The translations under genes were made by a program, and so were the position numbers. DNA of 64,000 bases, taken from assembly GCA_017540825.1 (NCBI GenBank), contig JAFYAH010000036.1, forward strand, positions 31,937 through 95,936, given 5' to 3'. This stretch comes from Candidatus Methanomethylophilaceae archaeon (GTDB lineage Archaea; Thermoplasmatota; Thermoplasmata; Methanomassiliicoccales; Methanomethylophilaceae). A model generated the notes under the pieces. That model did no database searches and had not been told where the DNA came from. It was given only the letters and a program-made list of their open reading frames with translations. Positions 16,277 through 23,146 of the stretch are shown here, one piece after another. Position 1 is the stretch's first letter; each line of letters starts with the position of its first letter.

Positions 16277-16560
16277 TGAGGCAGGACGGATGGTGGAGGG
16301 TCATGTGCCCATTGTGCGGGAGGATGGCCCTCTCCGAGACGGAGGCCGAGGCCAGGCAGATGTGGGCGAGGATGAACGAGAAGCCGAAGGCACCGCTGTC
16401 TCCGGCGCTGGAGCTGCTGGACTCCATCGAGGCCGCCATGTGCGACCTGGAGGCGATCCGCTCCGTGCCGGGAGCGATGACCGCGTGGCAGAGATGGATG
16501 GACGACCTCCGCGAGCTCCGCAGGATCGTGGAGGGGGCCGAGAGGGAGGCGGGCGAATGA
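16210..16560 (+). CDS. Lar-like zinc-finger protein
   Basis: 116 aa. CVLCDQVPGAP, then WWRVMCPLCGRMALSETEAE and ARQMWARMN matches the Lar-type layout (two CxxC, EA.xxW..M/N), a family first known from restriction alleviation in bacterial phages. A helical C-terminal half follows (AMCDLEAIRSVPGAMTAWQR). Anti-restriction is a guess from the fold only. Confidence 0.65.
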   Translation: MAETRVPLSPCVLCDQVPGAPVMRQDGWWRVMCPLCGRMALSETEAEARQMWARMNEKPKAPLSPALELLDSIEAAMCDLEAIRSVPGAMTAWQRWMDDLRELRRIVEGAEREAGE

Positions 16561-16838
16561 CGACCTGGCAGGAGGCGAGGGAGTACGGCGAGTCCGTGCT
16601 CACCGTCAACGTCGCCGAGACCTCCGCTCGGTGCCCGCAGTGCGGGATGCCGTCGATGAGGGCGTGCTGGCGGAAGCTCCGCAACGGCGTCGACGGCGCC
16701 CGCTGGATGGTCTGGGGGGAGTGCTCCGAGTGCGGCGAGGCCGTGGAGTGCGGGTCGCGCCCGGCGATGAGCGCCATGGAGGCGGAGACGCTGGTGGTCG
16801 AGAGGGCCGCCCGCAGGCGCTGGGAGGCGTCGCCATGA
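16557..16838 (+). CDS. Zinc-ribbon protein
   Basis: 93 aa. CPQCGMPSMRACW and CSECGEAVECGSR give two CxxC pairs about 30 residues apart. Coupled by ATGA at both ends. Function unknown. Confidence 0.7.
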   Translation: MTTWQEAREYGESVLTVNVAETSARCPQCGMPSMRACWRKLRNGVDGARWMVWGECSECGEAVECGSRPAMSAMEAETLVVERAARRRWEASP

Positions 16839-17056
16839 CCCTCGCCCTGGGGAGCGCCCAGGCCAGGGTCTACGGGGCCATGGACTCGGAGTGGAGGACC
16901 AGGCGCGACCTGGCCGAGAGGGCCGGGATGAGGGCCGAGAACGTCCGGATGCCCCTGAACGCGCTGACCCGGTGCGGGCTCGCGGAGCACCGCCTCGTCC
17001 CCGGGGAGGGGAGCCGCCGCGGGCACATGGACGGCCAGTGGAGGCGGTCGGCATGA
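16835..17056 (+). CDS. Winged-helix protein
   Basis: 73 aa. VYGAMDSEWRTRRDLAERAG, LNALTRCGLAEHRL and closing QWRRSA. Same design as the neighbouring genes. ATGA coupling on both sides. Confidence 0.8.
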   Translation: MTLALGSAQARVYGAMDSEWRTRRDLAERAGMRAENVRMPLNALTRCGLAEHRLVPGEGSRRGHMDGQWRRSA

Positions 17057-17268
17057 GCGCCCTCGGGGACGCGGTCTGGGAGGCGCTGGACCGCGAGAGG
17101 TGGCAGACGGCCAGGGAGATCGCCGAGCGCATCCCCCGCGGGTCCAAGTCCATCGCCGTCCAGAGGTCGATGGTCCTAAAGCACCTGCGGAGCCTGGAGA
17201 GGTACGGCATGGCGGAGTCCAGGGCCGAGGACGGCGGGAGGACGGTCAGGTGGAGGCGGTCCGCATGA
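17053..17268 (+). CDS. Winged-helix protein
   Basis: 71 aa. VWEALDRERWQTAREIAERI, HLRSLERYGMAESRAEDGG and closing RWRRSA. It is the closest match to the region around the TAG of the gene at 15498. Confidence 0.8.
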   Translation: MSALGDAVWEALDRERWQTAREIAERIPRGSKSIAVQRSMVLKHLRSLERYGMAESRAEDGGRTVRWRRSA

Positions 17269-17468
17269 GCGAGGTCGACCACCCCTCCCACTACCGCGCC
17301 GACACCGGCCACGAGGCCATCGACGTCATCGAGGCGTGGGGATTGGGCTTCTGCCTCGGGAACGCCCTCAAGTACATCGCCCGCGCCGGATTGAAGGGCG
17401 ACGCCGTGGAGGACCTGGAGAAGGCGAAGTGGTACATCGAGAGGGAGATCAGGAGGCGGTCCGCATGA
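17265..17468 (+). CDS. DUF3310 protein
   Basis: 67 aa. VDHPSHYRADTGHEAIDVIE then GFCLGNALKYIARAG and EDLEKAKWYIEREI is the DUF3310 signature, a family of small phage proteins sometimes annotated as nucleotide kinase (T7 gp1.7-related). Likely helps nucleotide metabolism during infection. Confidence 0.85.
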   Translation: MSEVDHPSHYRADTGHEAIDVIEAWGLGFCLGNALKYIARAGLKGDAVEDLEKAKWYIEREIRRRSA

Positions 17469-17770
17469 CGTTCCATCCGTGCCCCGTGTGCGGGCAGGAG
17501 CCTGTCGTGGACGTCCTGCGCGGGGGGCTGTCCTGCGCGTGCTGGTGCTGCCGCGCCTACGGCAGGGACCTCGCCGAGCTCGCCCGCGCCTGGAACGGCC
17601 TGTACTGCGCGAACGACCCCGCCACAGTCGCCGACTGCATGGAGGGAGACCGATGCCCAGGTGCGACAGGTGCGGCCGGCGCGACCCCTCGGTCCAGAGG
17701 CACATCGTCATGTCCGGGATGTACTCCTTCCTGTGCCCCGACTGCGCCAGGAGGTCCAGCCCGCAGATGA
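17465..17770 (+). CDS. Lar-like zinc protein, expected stop missing
   Basis: CPVCGQEPVVDVLRG, CACWCCRAYG and ARAWNGLY give the Lar-like pattern in about 62 residues. At the next start the frame has CGA TGC, so it continues to 17770 as shadow-like sequence. Confidence 0.6.
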   Translation: MTFHPCPVCGQEPVVDVLRGGLSCACWCCRAYGRDLAELARAWNGLYCANDPATVADCMEGDRCPGATGAAGATPRSRGTSSCPGCTPSCAPTAPGGPARR

Positions 17771-18228
17771 TGGCCCACGACCTCGCGGAGGGCTACTATG
17801 ACGAGCGAGTCGGAAGCGGTCGAGAGGGCGCTGGACGGCGAGTGGAGGTCCACGCGCGAGATCGTCGAGAGGGCCGGCCTGCCTGTCACTGGGTACAACG
17901 TGACCCACTACGGCAGGCGTCTCCGCGTGCTCGTCAAGCAGGGCTACGCCGAGAGGGAGGACGGAAGGCTCGGCGGAATGAGGTCCAGGGGAGCGGTCTG
18001 GAGGCGCAGGCCATGACGGTGCGCGAGGACGTCCTGCGCGAGCTGTCGACAGGCCCCAAGCCCTACACCCACATCGTCCGCAAGTGCGCCCGCGCAAATC
18101 TCCCCGACGGCCACGTCGACAGGGTGCTGGACGACATGGTGCGGGCGAGGGAGATCGTCGTGAGGGAGTGGGTCGTGGAGCGCGGGAAGTTCCAGCCGGT
18201 CTATGAGAGCAGGAGGCGGTCGCCGTGA
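17653..18228 (+). CDS. Zinc-ribbon protein, expected stop missing
   Basis: The credible part is about 50 residues: CDRCGRRDPSVQRHIVM then FLCPDCARRSS. No stop is met where the next winged-helix gene begins (17798), and the frame runs to 18228. Confidence 0.5.
   Translation: MPRCDRCGRRDPSVQRHIVMSGMYSFLCPDCARRSSPQMMAHDLAEGYYDERVGSGREGAGRRVEVHARDRREGRPACHWVQRDPLRQASPRARQAGLRREGGRKARRNEVQGSGLEAQAMTVREDVLRELSTGPKPYTHIVRKCARANLPDGHVDRVLDDMVRAREIVVREWVVERGKFQPVYESRRRSP
17798..18016 (+). CDS. Winged-helix protein
   Basis: 72 aa. ALDGEWRSTREIVERAGLPV, RRLRVLVKQGYAERED and VWRRRP end. Stop overlaps the next start. Confidence 0.78.
   Translation: MTSESEAVERALDGEWRSTREIVERAGLPVTGYNVTHYGRRLRVLVKQGYAEREDGRLGGMRSRGAVWRRRP
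18013..18228 (+). CDS. Winged-helix protein
   Basis: 71 aa. DVLRELSTGPKPYTHIVRKC then LDDMVRAREIVVREWVVERG and ESRRRSP. ATGA and GTGA couplings. Confidence 0.75.
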   Translation: MTVREDVLRELSTGPKPYTHIVRKCARANLPDGHVDRVLDDMVRAREIVVREWVVERGKFQPVYESRRRSP

Positions 18229-18458
18229 CGTGCATGAGATGCAAGGGGGTCGACCCGCTGGACCTGCTGGACGGCAGGTGGGCGACCTTCCCCGAGCTGT
18301 ATTCCCGCCTCCATGCGAGGACCGGGCGCAAGGTCACGGACGCCGAGAGGGACGCGCCTAAGCTCGGAAGCATGATGGCCGTGCTGGTGGCGTAGGGGTT
18401 GGCGGAGGTGTACTGCGACAGGGGGGACCTGAGCAGATGGAGAAAGGCGCGAGGATAG
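18225..18458 (+). CDS. Winged-helix protein with in-frame TAG at codon 57
   Basis: GTG overlaps the previous stop. CMRCKGVDPLDLLDGRWATF, PELYSRLHARTGRK, then MMAVLVA-TAG-GLAEVYCDRG and SRWRKARG. The TAG is at 18393-18395. Paralogues read LTRC-GLAEH (16835) and LQAE-GLAER (14900), so TAG again stands for one residue. The family ends just after W-R-K/R, which here is a second TAG at 18456-18458; that one is probably a true stop. Confidence 0.68.
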
Positions 18459-18964
18459 CCCAGGACGCCGACCCCAGGGCCGTGCAGGAGCTGTGCAGGC
18501 ACGAGCTGGCGGAGAGGGTCCTCGCGGACGTCCTCGCCGACATGACGGTATGCAGGATGGAAGGCTGGGACGTCCTGGAGCTTCCCCTCATGCTGAGGGA
18601 GGAGATGGACGGCATCATCCAAAGGGCAACGCGTACAAGAAACGCGCAGGTTGAAACAGTTTCCAAAAAGGAAAGAGTTGGTCGAAATGAGAGGAATCGG
18701 AGAGACGCCCGAAGAGAGGTACGCCACATTGGAGCGCATCGCGAGGGCGCTGGAGAGGATAGCGGACGCCGGCGAGGCCCGCAACAGGATGGCGGAGGAG
18801 GCCATGAGGCGCCACGAGGCCGTGGAGGAGATCATGGAGAGGCTGGAGCAGGAGGTCTCGGAATGAGGTGCCCGGTGTGCGAGGCCGAGATGACGGACGA
18901 GGGCGAGGGGTTCTTCGCCTGCCCCGAGTGCGGGGAGCAGGTGTACCTGCTGGAGGGCGCATGA
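18437..18964 (+). CDS. Hypothetical helical protein
   Basis: The credible part is about 60-75 residues (MEKGARIAQDADPRAVQELC, LADVLADMTVCRMEGWDVLE, LREEMDGIIQRATR), all helical. The frame then crosses an AT-richer stretch with no stop and joins the frame of the small zinc protein at 18863. Confidence 0.5.
   Translation: MEKGARIAQDADPRAVQELCRHELAERVLADVLADMTVCRMEGWDVLELPLMLREEMDGIIQRATRTRNAQVETVSKKERVGRNERNRRDARREVRHIGAHREGAGEDSGRRRGPQQDGGGGHEAPRGRGGDHGEAGAGGLGMRCPVCEAEMTDEGEGFFACPECGEQVYLLEGA
18660..18674. promoter_or_regulatory. Perfect inverted repeat TTTCC-A5-GGAAA
   Basis: A 15-bp hyphenated palindrome in a locally AT-rich stretch 13 nt before the ATG at 18687, the first break in the tight gene chain. 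It could be an operator or part of a promoter for the methyltransferase block. Also overlaps the purine-rich ribosome-binding site. Confidence 0.4.
18687..18866 (+). CDS. Small coiled-coil protein
   Basis: 59 aa; heptad-rich helix (TLERIARALERIADAGEARN, EAVEEIMERLEQEV). GGAAAGAG lies upstream. Stop overlaps the next start. Confidence 0.65.
   Translation: MRGIGETPEERYATLERIARALERIADAGEARNRMAEEAMRRHEAVEEIMERLEQEVSE
18863..18964 (+). CDS. 33-residue zinc ribbon
   Basis: MRCPVCEAEMTDEGEGFFAC followed by PECGEQVYLLEGA: two CxxC knuckles, a complete minimal zinc ribbon. ATGA coupling on both sides. Confidence 0.65.
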   Translation: MRCPVCEAEMTDEGEGFFACPECGEQVYLLEGA

Positions 18965-20997
18965 AGCAGATCGTCATGATGGACCCCGCCTCGCTGACGC
19001 CCTACGATAACAACCCCCGCGACAACGACGGCGCGGTGGAGGCGGTGGCGGCCAGCATCAGGGAGTTCGGCTTTCGCAACCCCATCCTCGCGGACCGCGA
19101 CCATGTGATAATTGCCGGCCACACCAGGCTCAAGGCGGCGCTGTCGCTGGGGCTGAAGGAGGTGCCGGTGATAGTGTGCGACGACCTCACCGACGAGCAG
19201 GCGCGGGCGCTGAGGCTGGCCGACAACAGGACCGGGGAGCTGGCCACGTGGCTGGACGCCGTGCTCGCGGAGGAGCTGGCCATGATTGAGGGCATCGACA
19301 TGAGCCAGTTCGGGTTCGACCTGCCGGACGTCGACGTGGACGAGTCCTTCGGCCTGGGCATGGGCGACGGCTCCGAGGACGACGCGCCCGACGTGGACGA
19401 AACGGAGCCGACCGTCAAGCGGGGCCAGGTGTGGAGGCTCGGCGACCATGTGCTGATGTGCGGGGATTCGACGTCCAAGGAGGACATGGATGCGCTGATG
19501 AAGGACGGCGGCGCCAGGCTGTGCGTCACGTCCCCGCCCTACGGCGTCGGCATGGAGTACGAGGAGAAGGGCATCGGGCCGTGGAGGGCGACCATCGAGC
19601 CGGTGGTCAGGAACGTCACGAGGCACGCGCTGATAGTCGTGTGGAACATCAGCGACCTGTACGCGACCGAGGGGCAGTTCATCGAGCCGACCTCCATGTA
19701 TTCGACGGAGTACTTCGACGCGCAGGGGTTCGGGCTGATGTACTCGCGCCTGTGGAAGAAGCCCGGCGCGAACTTCAGCGGGGTCAACCCGTACCACCTG
19801 GTGAGCATGAAGCCCGTCCAGGAGTACGAATGGATTCTCGGGTACGCCAGGCGCGACTACTATCCGTCCTTCGAGAAGGTCCAGATGAAGCTGAGGGCCG
19901 AGGCGGACAAGGCGAAGCTCGACAACGACGTGCTCAAAGAGGTCACGGGGGCCGGGTTCATGTACGGCCACTGGTTCACGATGCACCAGTTCGCCATGAT
20001 CGACGAGGACAACTACCGCAAGATTCAGAGGTACTGCGAGCGCGAGGGCATCGATGCGTTCAGGACGCCCTACGGGGAGATACGCAGGGAGTTCGACGAC
20101 CTCAACGTGTTCCAGAAGACGCTGACCGACGAGGAGCGCAGGGAGTGGGGCCAGTGGGCGATATGGGAGATTCCGCCCGTCCCGACCCGCGACGGCCATC
20201 CTGCCGCGTACCCCGTCGAGCTCCCGTCCAGGGCGATAAGGATGCACAGCAGGCCGGGAGACACCGTGCTGGACCCCTTCGGAGGCTCCGGCACGACCCT
20301 CATCGCGTGCGAGCATACCGGACGCCGCTGCCGCGTGATGGAGCTGGACCCGCGCTACTGCGACGTCATAATCGCCAGGTGGGAGAAGGCCACCGGGCGC
20401 AAGGCCGAGCTCATGGAGGGGGCGCGATGGAGGCCGTCCACATCGCCCTCGGAGCGATGCTCGGCTCCTTCGCCGGCTCCGTCCTCGCCGACGTGGTCGC
20501 GGACCTCATCGCGGCGAGGATTGAAAGGGGTGGCAAAAAATGACGCTGGGCTACAAAGGCAGGAAGTACCTCGGTCCAGACGGTTACGCATGGAAGGTCG
20601 TGGATGTGGCCATGCTGGACGGCAAGGTGTATGTCAAGCTCAGACGTGCGTGGAGACCCTTCTCCAGGAAGTCCAGATACGCCGAGGCCCGTGGCGGCGG
20701 GGCAATTGCATGGGTGAACGAGGGGGCCGACCTGGTCGCGGACCGCATCGAGAGGGGGCGCAAGGGATGACTGCGGGCAAGGATGTACTGCTCGCAGACC
20801 TCGACCGCGCTGTGCAGTCTTTTGAGGACCTCCAGCGCGACCTGCTCAAGGCGGAGGCCAGTGCCTCCCAGGCTGAGGGCGAGGTTATGTCCAGCGGGCT
20901 GTTCGCCATGAGGTACACCGCGACGCTGATGGCAAGGCAGCTTCTCGACTACCGGTACAGCGTCAAGCGCAGTATCGGGAGGGAGGGAGACGAATGA
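18961..20997 (+). CDS. ParB-domain DNA methyltransferase
   Basis: N-terminal ParB/sulfiredoxin-like domain (LTPYDNNPRDNDGAV, IIAGHTRLKAALSLG, LADNRTGELATW) joined to a beta-class DNA methyltransferase: motif IV TSPPYG near residue 190, motif I DPFGGSGTTLIACE near 437. SPPY suggests N4-cytosine or N6-adenine methylation. Such fusions are common in phages and probably guard viral DNA against host restriction. The enzyme should end at ELMEGAR; at the next start the frame reads CGA TGG and runs on to 20997. Confidence 0.9.
   Translation: MKQIVMMDPASLTPYDNNPRDNDGAVEAVAASIREFGFRNPILADRDHVIIAGHTRLKAALSLGLKEVPVIVCDDLTDEQARALRLADNRTGELATWLDAVLAEELAMIEGIDMSQFGFDLPDVDVDESFGLGMGDGSEDDAPDVDETEPTVKRGQVWRLGDHVLMCGDSTSKEDMDALMKDGGARLCVTSPPYGVGMEYEEKGIGPWRATIEPVVRNVTRHALIVVWNISDLYATEGQFIEPTSMYSTEYFDAQGFGLMYSRLWKKPGANFSGVNPYHLVSMKPVQEYEWILGYARRDYYPSFEKVQMKLRAEADKAKLDNDVLKEVTGAGFMYGHWFTMHQFAMIDEDNYRKIQRYCEREGIDAFRTPYGEIRREFDDLNVFQKTLTDEERREWGQWAIWEIPPVPTRDGHPAAYPVELPSRAIRMHSRPGDTVLDPFGGSGTTLIACEHTGRRCRVMELDPRYCDVIIARWEKATGRKAELMEGARWRPSTSPSERCSAPSPAPSSPTWSRTSSRRGLKGVAKNDAGLQRQEVPRSRRLRMEGRGCGHAGRQGVCQAQTCVETLLQEVQIRRGPWRRGNCMGERGGRPGRGPHREGAQGMTAGKDVLLADLDRAVQSFEDLQRDLLKAEASASQAEGEVMSSGLFAMRYTATLMARQLLDYRYSVKRSIGREGDE
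20427..20543 (+). CDS. 38-residue peptide with hydrophobic helix
   Basis: MEAVHIALGAMLGSFAGSVL continues ADVVADLIAARIERGGKK. A glycine-zipper-like hydrophobic helix with a basic tail; could be a small membrane protein. The next two genes share the end motif (ADLVADRIERG). Confidence 0.5.
   Translation: MEAVHIALGAMLGSFAGSVLADVVADLIAARIERGGKK
20540..20770 (+). CDS. Hypothetical protein, 76 aa
   Basis: Beta-rich start (MTLGYKGRKYLGPDGYAWKV, YVKLRRAWRPFSRKSRY) and an end WVNEGADLVADRIERGRKG resembling the preceding peptide, suggesting a shared module. Function unknown. Confidence 0.6.
   Translation: MTLGYKGRKYLGPDGYAWKVVDVAMLDGKVYVKLRRAWRPFSRKSRYAEARGGGAIAWVNEGADLVADRIERGRKG
20767..20997 (+). 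CDS. Hypothetical helical protein, 76 aa
   Basis: Helical throughout (LADLDRAVQSFEDLQRDLLK). ATGA couplings on both sides. No family recognised. Confidence 0.6.
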   Translation: MTAGKDVLLADLDRAVQSFEDLQRDLLKAEASASQAEGEVMSSGLFAMRYTATLMARQLLDYRYSVKRSIGREGDE

Positions 20998-21992
20998 CCC
21001 AGGCCCGCGCCGACGAGCTGATGGCGCTGTTCTCCGACGACAGCGTCCGCGCCGTGGTCCGCCCGCTGGTCGAGGAGCTGGCCGACGTCGAGGACCGCAT
21101 CCAGGAGGTCAAGCGCCTCCCCCTCATCAGGGTCCACCCCAAGGACCCGAGCATCCAGAAGAGCACGGCGGCGGGGAGGCTGTACCAGAGCCTGCTCGGG
21201 AGGCAGACGGACATCGTGAGGATGCTCCTGCGTCAGCTCGGGAAGAGCGGGGACGACGCCGAGGACAGCCCGCTGAGGGCTTACCTGAGGGCATTGGAGA
21301 GGCGATACGATGGAGATCGAGGAGTGGAGCGTAGAGAGGCTGACGCCCTACGAGAACAATCCGCGCATCAACGACGGCGCGGTCTCGGCGGTGAGGGCCA
21401 GCATAGAGGAGTTCGGATGGAGGCAGCCCATAGTGGTCGACGGCGAGGGGGTCATCATCGCTGGCCATACGCGCTACAAGGCCGCGCTGGAGATGGGCCT
21501 GGAGGTGGTGCCCGTCACCGTGGCGAGAGACATGACCCCGGAGCAGGTCAGAGCATACAGGCTGGCGGACAACCGCACCCACGACCTGAGCGAGTGGAGC
21601 CTCCCGATGCTGGACGCCGAGCTCGCCGAGATAGAGGGCATAGACATGAGCGCCTTCGGCTTCGACCTGGACGTCGAGGCGCTGGACCTCGGCACGGAGG
21701 ACGAGCGCCCCGAGCGCGGAGGGGCTGGCATGGGCATGGGGTCGGGCGATCCGAAGCGCGTGACCTGTCCCAAGTGCGGTTTCGAATTCTTCGAGTGAGA
21801 GCATGGCCGAGATTGCGTGCTATGTCCCGACCCTCAAGGTGGCCGGACACGACTTCAAGAACGACAGCTTCGACACCCGGCAGTGGACCGGCCTCTGCAT
21901 GGTCAAGGACGCCCTGGAGAGGGCGGGGCACGAGGTGGACTTCTGCTCCTCGGCCACGGTGTCGAGGTACAGGCTCGTCTTCGTGTCGCTGA
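20994..21992 (+). CDS. Helical protein, possible terminase small subunit; runs under the next gene
   Basis: The credible part is about 105 residues: MTQARADELMALFSDDSVRA, then LPLIRVHPKDPSIQKSTAAG and LLGRQTDIVRMLLRQLGK. The helical LYQSLLGRQTDIVRMLLRQ pattern resembles P27-type small terminase proteins, but no HTH is obvious. The frame is not stopped at the next start (21310) and continues to 21992. Position upstream of TerL fits a packaging role; a second candidate is at 38869. Confidence 0.45.
   Translation: MTQARADELMALFSDDSVRAVVRPLVEELADVEDRIQEVKRLPLIRVHPKDPSIQKSTAAGRLYQSLLGRQTDIVRMLLRQLGKSGDDAEDSPLRAYLRALERRYDGDRGVERREADALREQSAHQRRRGLGGEGQHRGVRMEAAHSGRRRGGHHRWPYALQGRAGDGPGGGARHRGERHDPGAGQSIQAGGQPHPRPERVEPPDAGRRARRDRGHRHERLRLRPGRRGAGPRHGGRAPRARRGWHGHGVGRSEARDLSQVRFRILRVRAWPRLRAMSRPSRWPDTTSRTTASTPGSGPASAWSRTPWRGRGTRWTSAPRPRCRGTGSSSCR
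21310..21798 (+). CDS. ParB-domain protein with C-terminal zinc knuckle
   Basis: 162 aa. The ParB-like domain is a clear paralogue of the N-terminus of the methyltransferase at 18961 (LTPYENNPRINDGAV, IIAGHTRYKAALEMG, LADNRTHDLSEW, GIDMSAFGFDLD in both). There is no methylase domain; it ends VTCPKCGFEFFE. It may share a target or partner with the methyltransferase. Confidence 0.82.
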   Translation: MEIEEWSVERLTPYENNPRINDGAVSAVRASIEEFGWRQPIVVDGEGVIIAGHTRYKAALEMGLEVVPVTVARDMTPEQVRAYRLADNRTHDLSEWSLPMLDAELAEIEGIDMSAFGFDLDVEALDLGTEDERPERGGAGMGMGSGDPKRVTCPKCGFEFFE

Positions 21993-23146
21993 CCTCGGAC
22001 CGCTCCATATGGGAGTTCTGGAGGGAGCGCAGGACATGGGAGCCGGGGGAGTACAGGGTGGCCGTGGGGGGCTTCGGGGTCCTGAACCCCAAGGTCCTCC
22101 TCGGCCTCTGCGACTACATCCAGCTCGGCAGGGGCGAGAGGACGTCCGTGGAGCTGGCCGACGCCGTGCTCAAGGGGCACGCCCTTCACGGCGGGAGCGT
22201 GATCCACGTCCCCGACTACTCCGAGGGCGAGGAGTACAGGCTGGCGCAGGCCACGGAGCCGTACCCCCACGAGGTGGTCCAGACCGTCAGGGTCTACAAG
22301 GAGGGGCACATCGGATGCAACCACAAGTGCGCCTTCTGCGGGTACTCCTGGCACCGCGTCCACGTCGGCGGGGAGTTCAGGAACGACTTCGGAGGGGCGC
22401 ACATCGAGCAGGAGAGGGCCATGCTGGACCTCAAGAGGTCGGGGTGGGCCGACCTGGGCCGCCTGAGGGTCACCGCGCTGGACGGCTCATCGGAGCGCAT
22501 CCGCAGGATGGTCAACAAGCCTATCGCCGACGCCGACGTCGAGGAGCTGATGGCGAGGCTGTGCGAGGGCAAGGGGCGCAGCGTCAAGCTGTTCAACGTG
22601 GTCGGCTACCCGACCGAGACCATCGAGGACTGGCGCGACCTCGAGGAGGTCATGGCCAGGGCGGACGCGAGGAGCGAGCCGAAGGACACGCGCGTCGGCT
22701 TCGGTCTCCACAACACTCCCTTCAGGGCCTTCCCGCTGACGCCGATGGCGTGCTCTCCGATGGCGTACCGCGAGTACAGGCTCATGTTCGGGGCCATGGC
22801 CCCCAACCTGCCGGGCAAGATGTTCTTCAGCGGGAGGGCGCTGTACGGCGCGGAGGACTTCGGATGCGACAGCCTCGCCGCCACCGCCATGTCGTGCATG
22901 GTGTGGAGAGGGCACGAGAAGGCGGCCGACACGATACGCAGGCTGGCCCTCCACGACCGCTTCTGGACAGCCCCGTCCAAGGTCAAGCTCGCCACCATCG
23001 AGAGCGTGTGCGACATCCGGCGGATGTTCGAGGCTAAAGACCCTGCCGACCTGCCCACCTCCAACATCCGCACCTATGCGAAGGTCGAGAAGCTCTACGG
23101 CAGGTATCGGGACCTCCCTCCTGCCACCACGGGGGCGAGGAGATGA
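21803..23146 (+). CDS. Radical SAM enzyme encoded by the provirus
   Basis: 447 aa. The 4Fe-4S motif is GCNHKCAFCGYSW near residue 172 (CxxxCxxC). The N-terminal about 130 residues (VKDALERAGHEVDFCSSATV, YRVAVGGFGVLNPKVL) look like the B12-binding-type Rossmann region that precedes many radical SAM domains, though no DxHxxG motif is seen. The barrel continues with LFNVVGYPTETIEDW. No exact family recognised. Set between a ParB-domain gene and TerL (ATGA overlap with TerL), it may modify viral DNA or a virion protein. Confidence 0.82.
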   Translation: MAEIACYVPTLKVAGHDFKNDSFDTRQWTGLCMVKDALERAGHEVDFCSSATVSRYRLVFVSLTSDRSIWEFWRERRTWEPGEYRVAVGGFGVLNPKVLLGLCDYIQLGRGERTSVELADAVLKGHALHGGSVIHVPDYSEGEEYRLAQATEPYPHEVVQTVRVYKEGHIGCNHKCAFCGYSWHRVHVGGEFRNDFGGAHIEQERAMLDLKRSGWADLGRLRVTALDGSSERIRRMVNKPIADADVEELMARLCEGKGRSVKLFNVVGYPTETIEDWRDLEEVMARADARSEPKDTRVGFGLHNTPFRAFPLTPMACSPMAYREYRLMFGAMAPNLPGKMFFSGRALYGAEDFGCDSLAATAMSCMVWRGHEKAADTIRRLALHDRFWTAPSKVKLATIESVCDIRRMFEAKDPADLPTSNIRTYAKVEKLYGRYRDLPPATTGARR

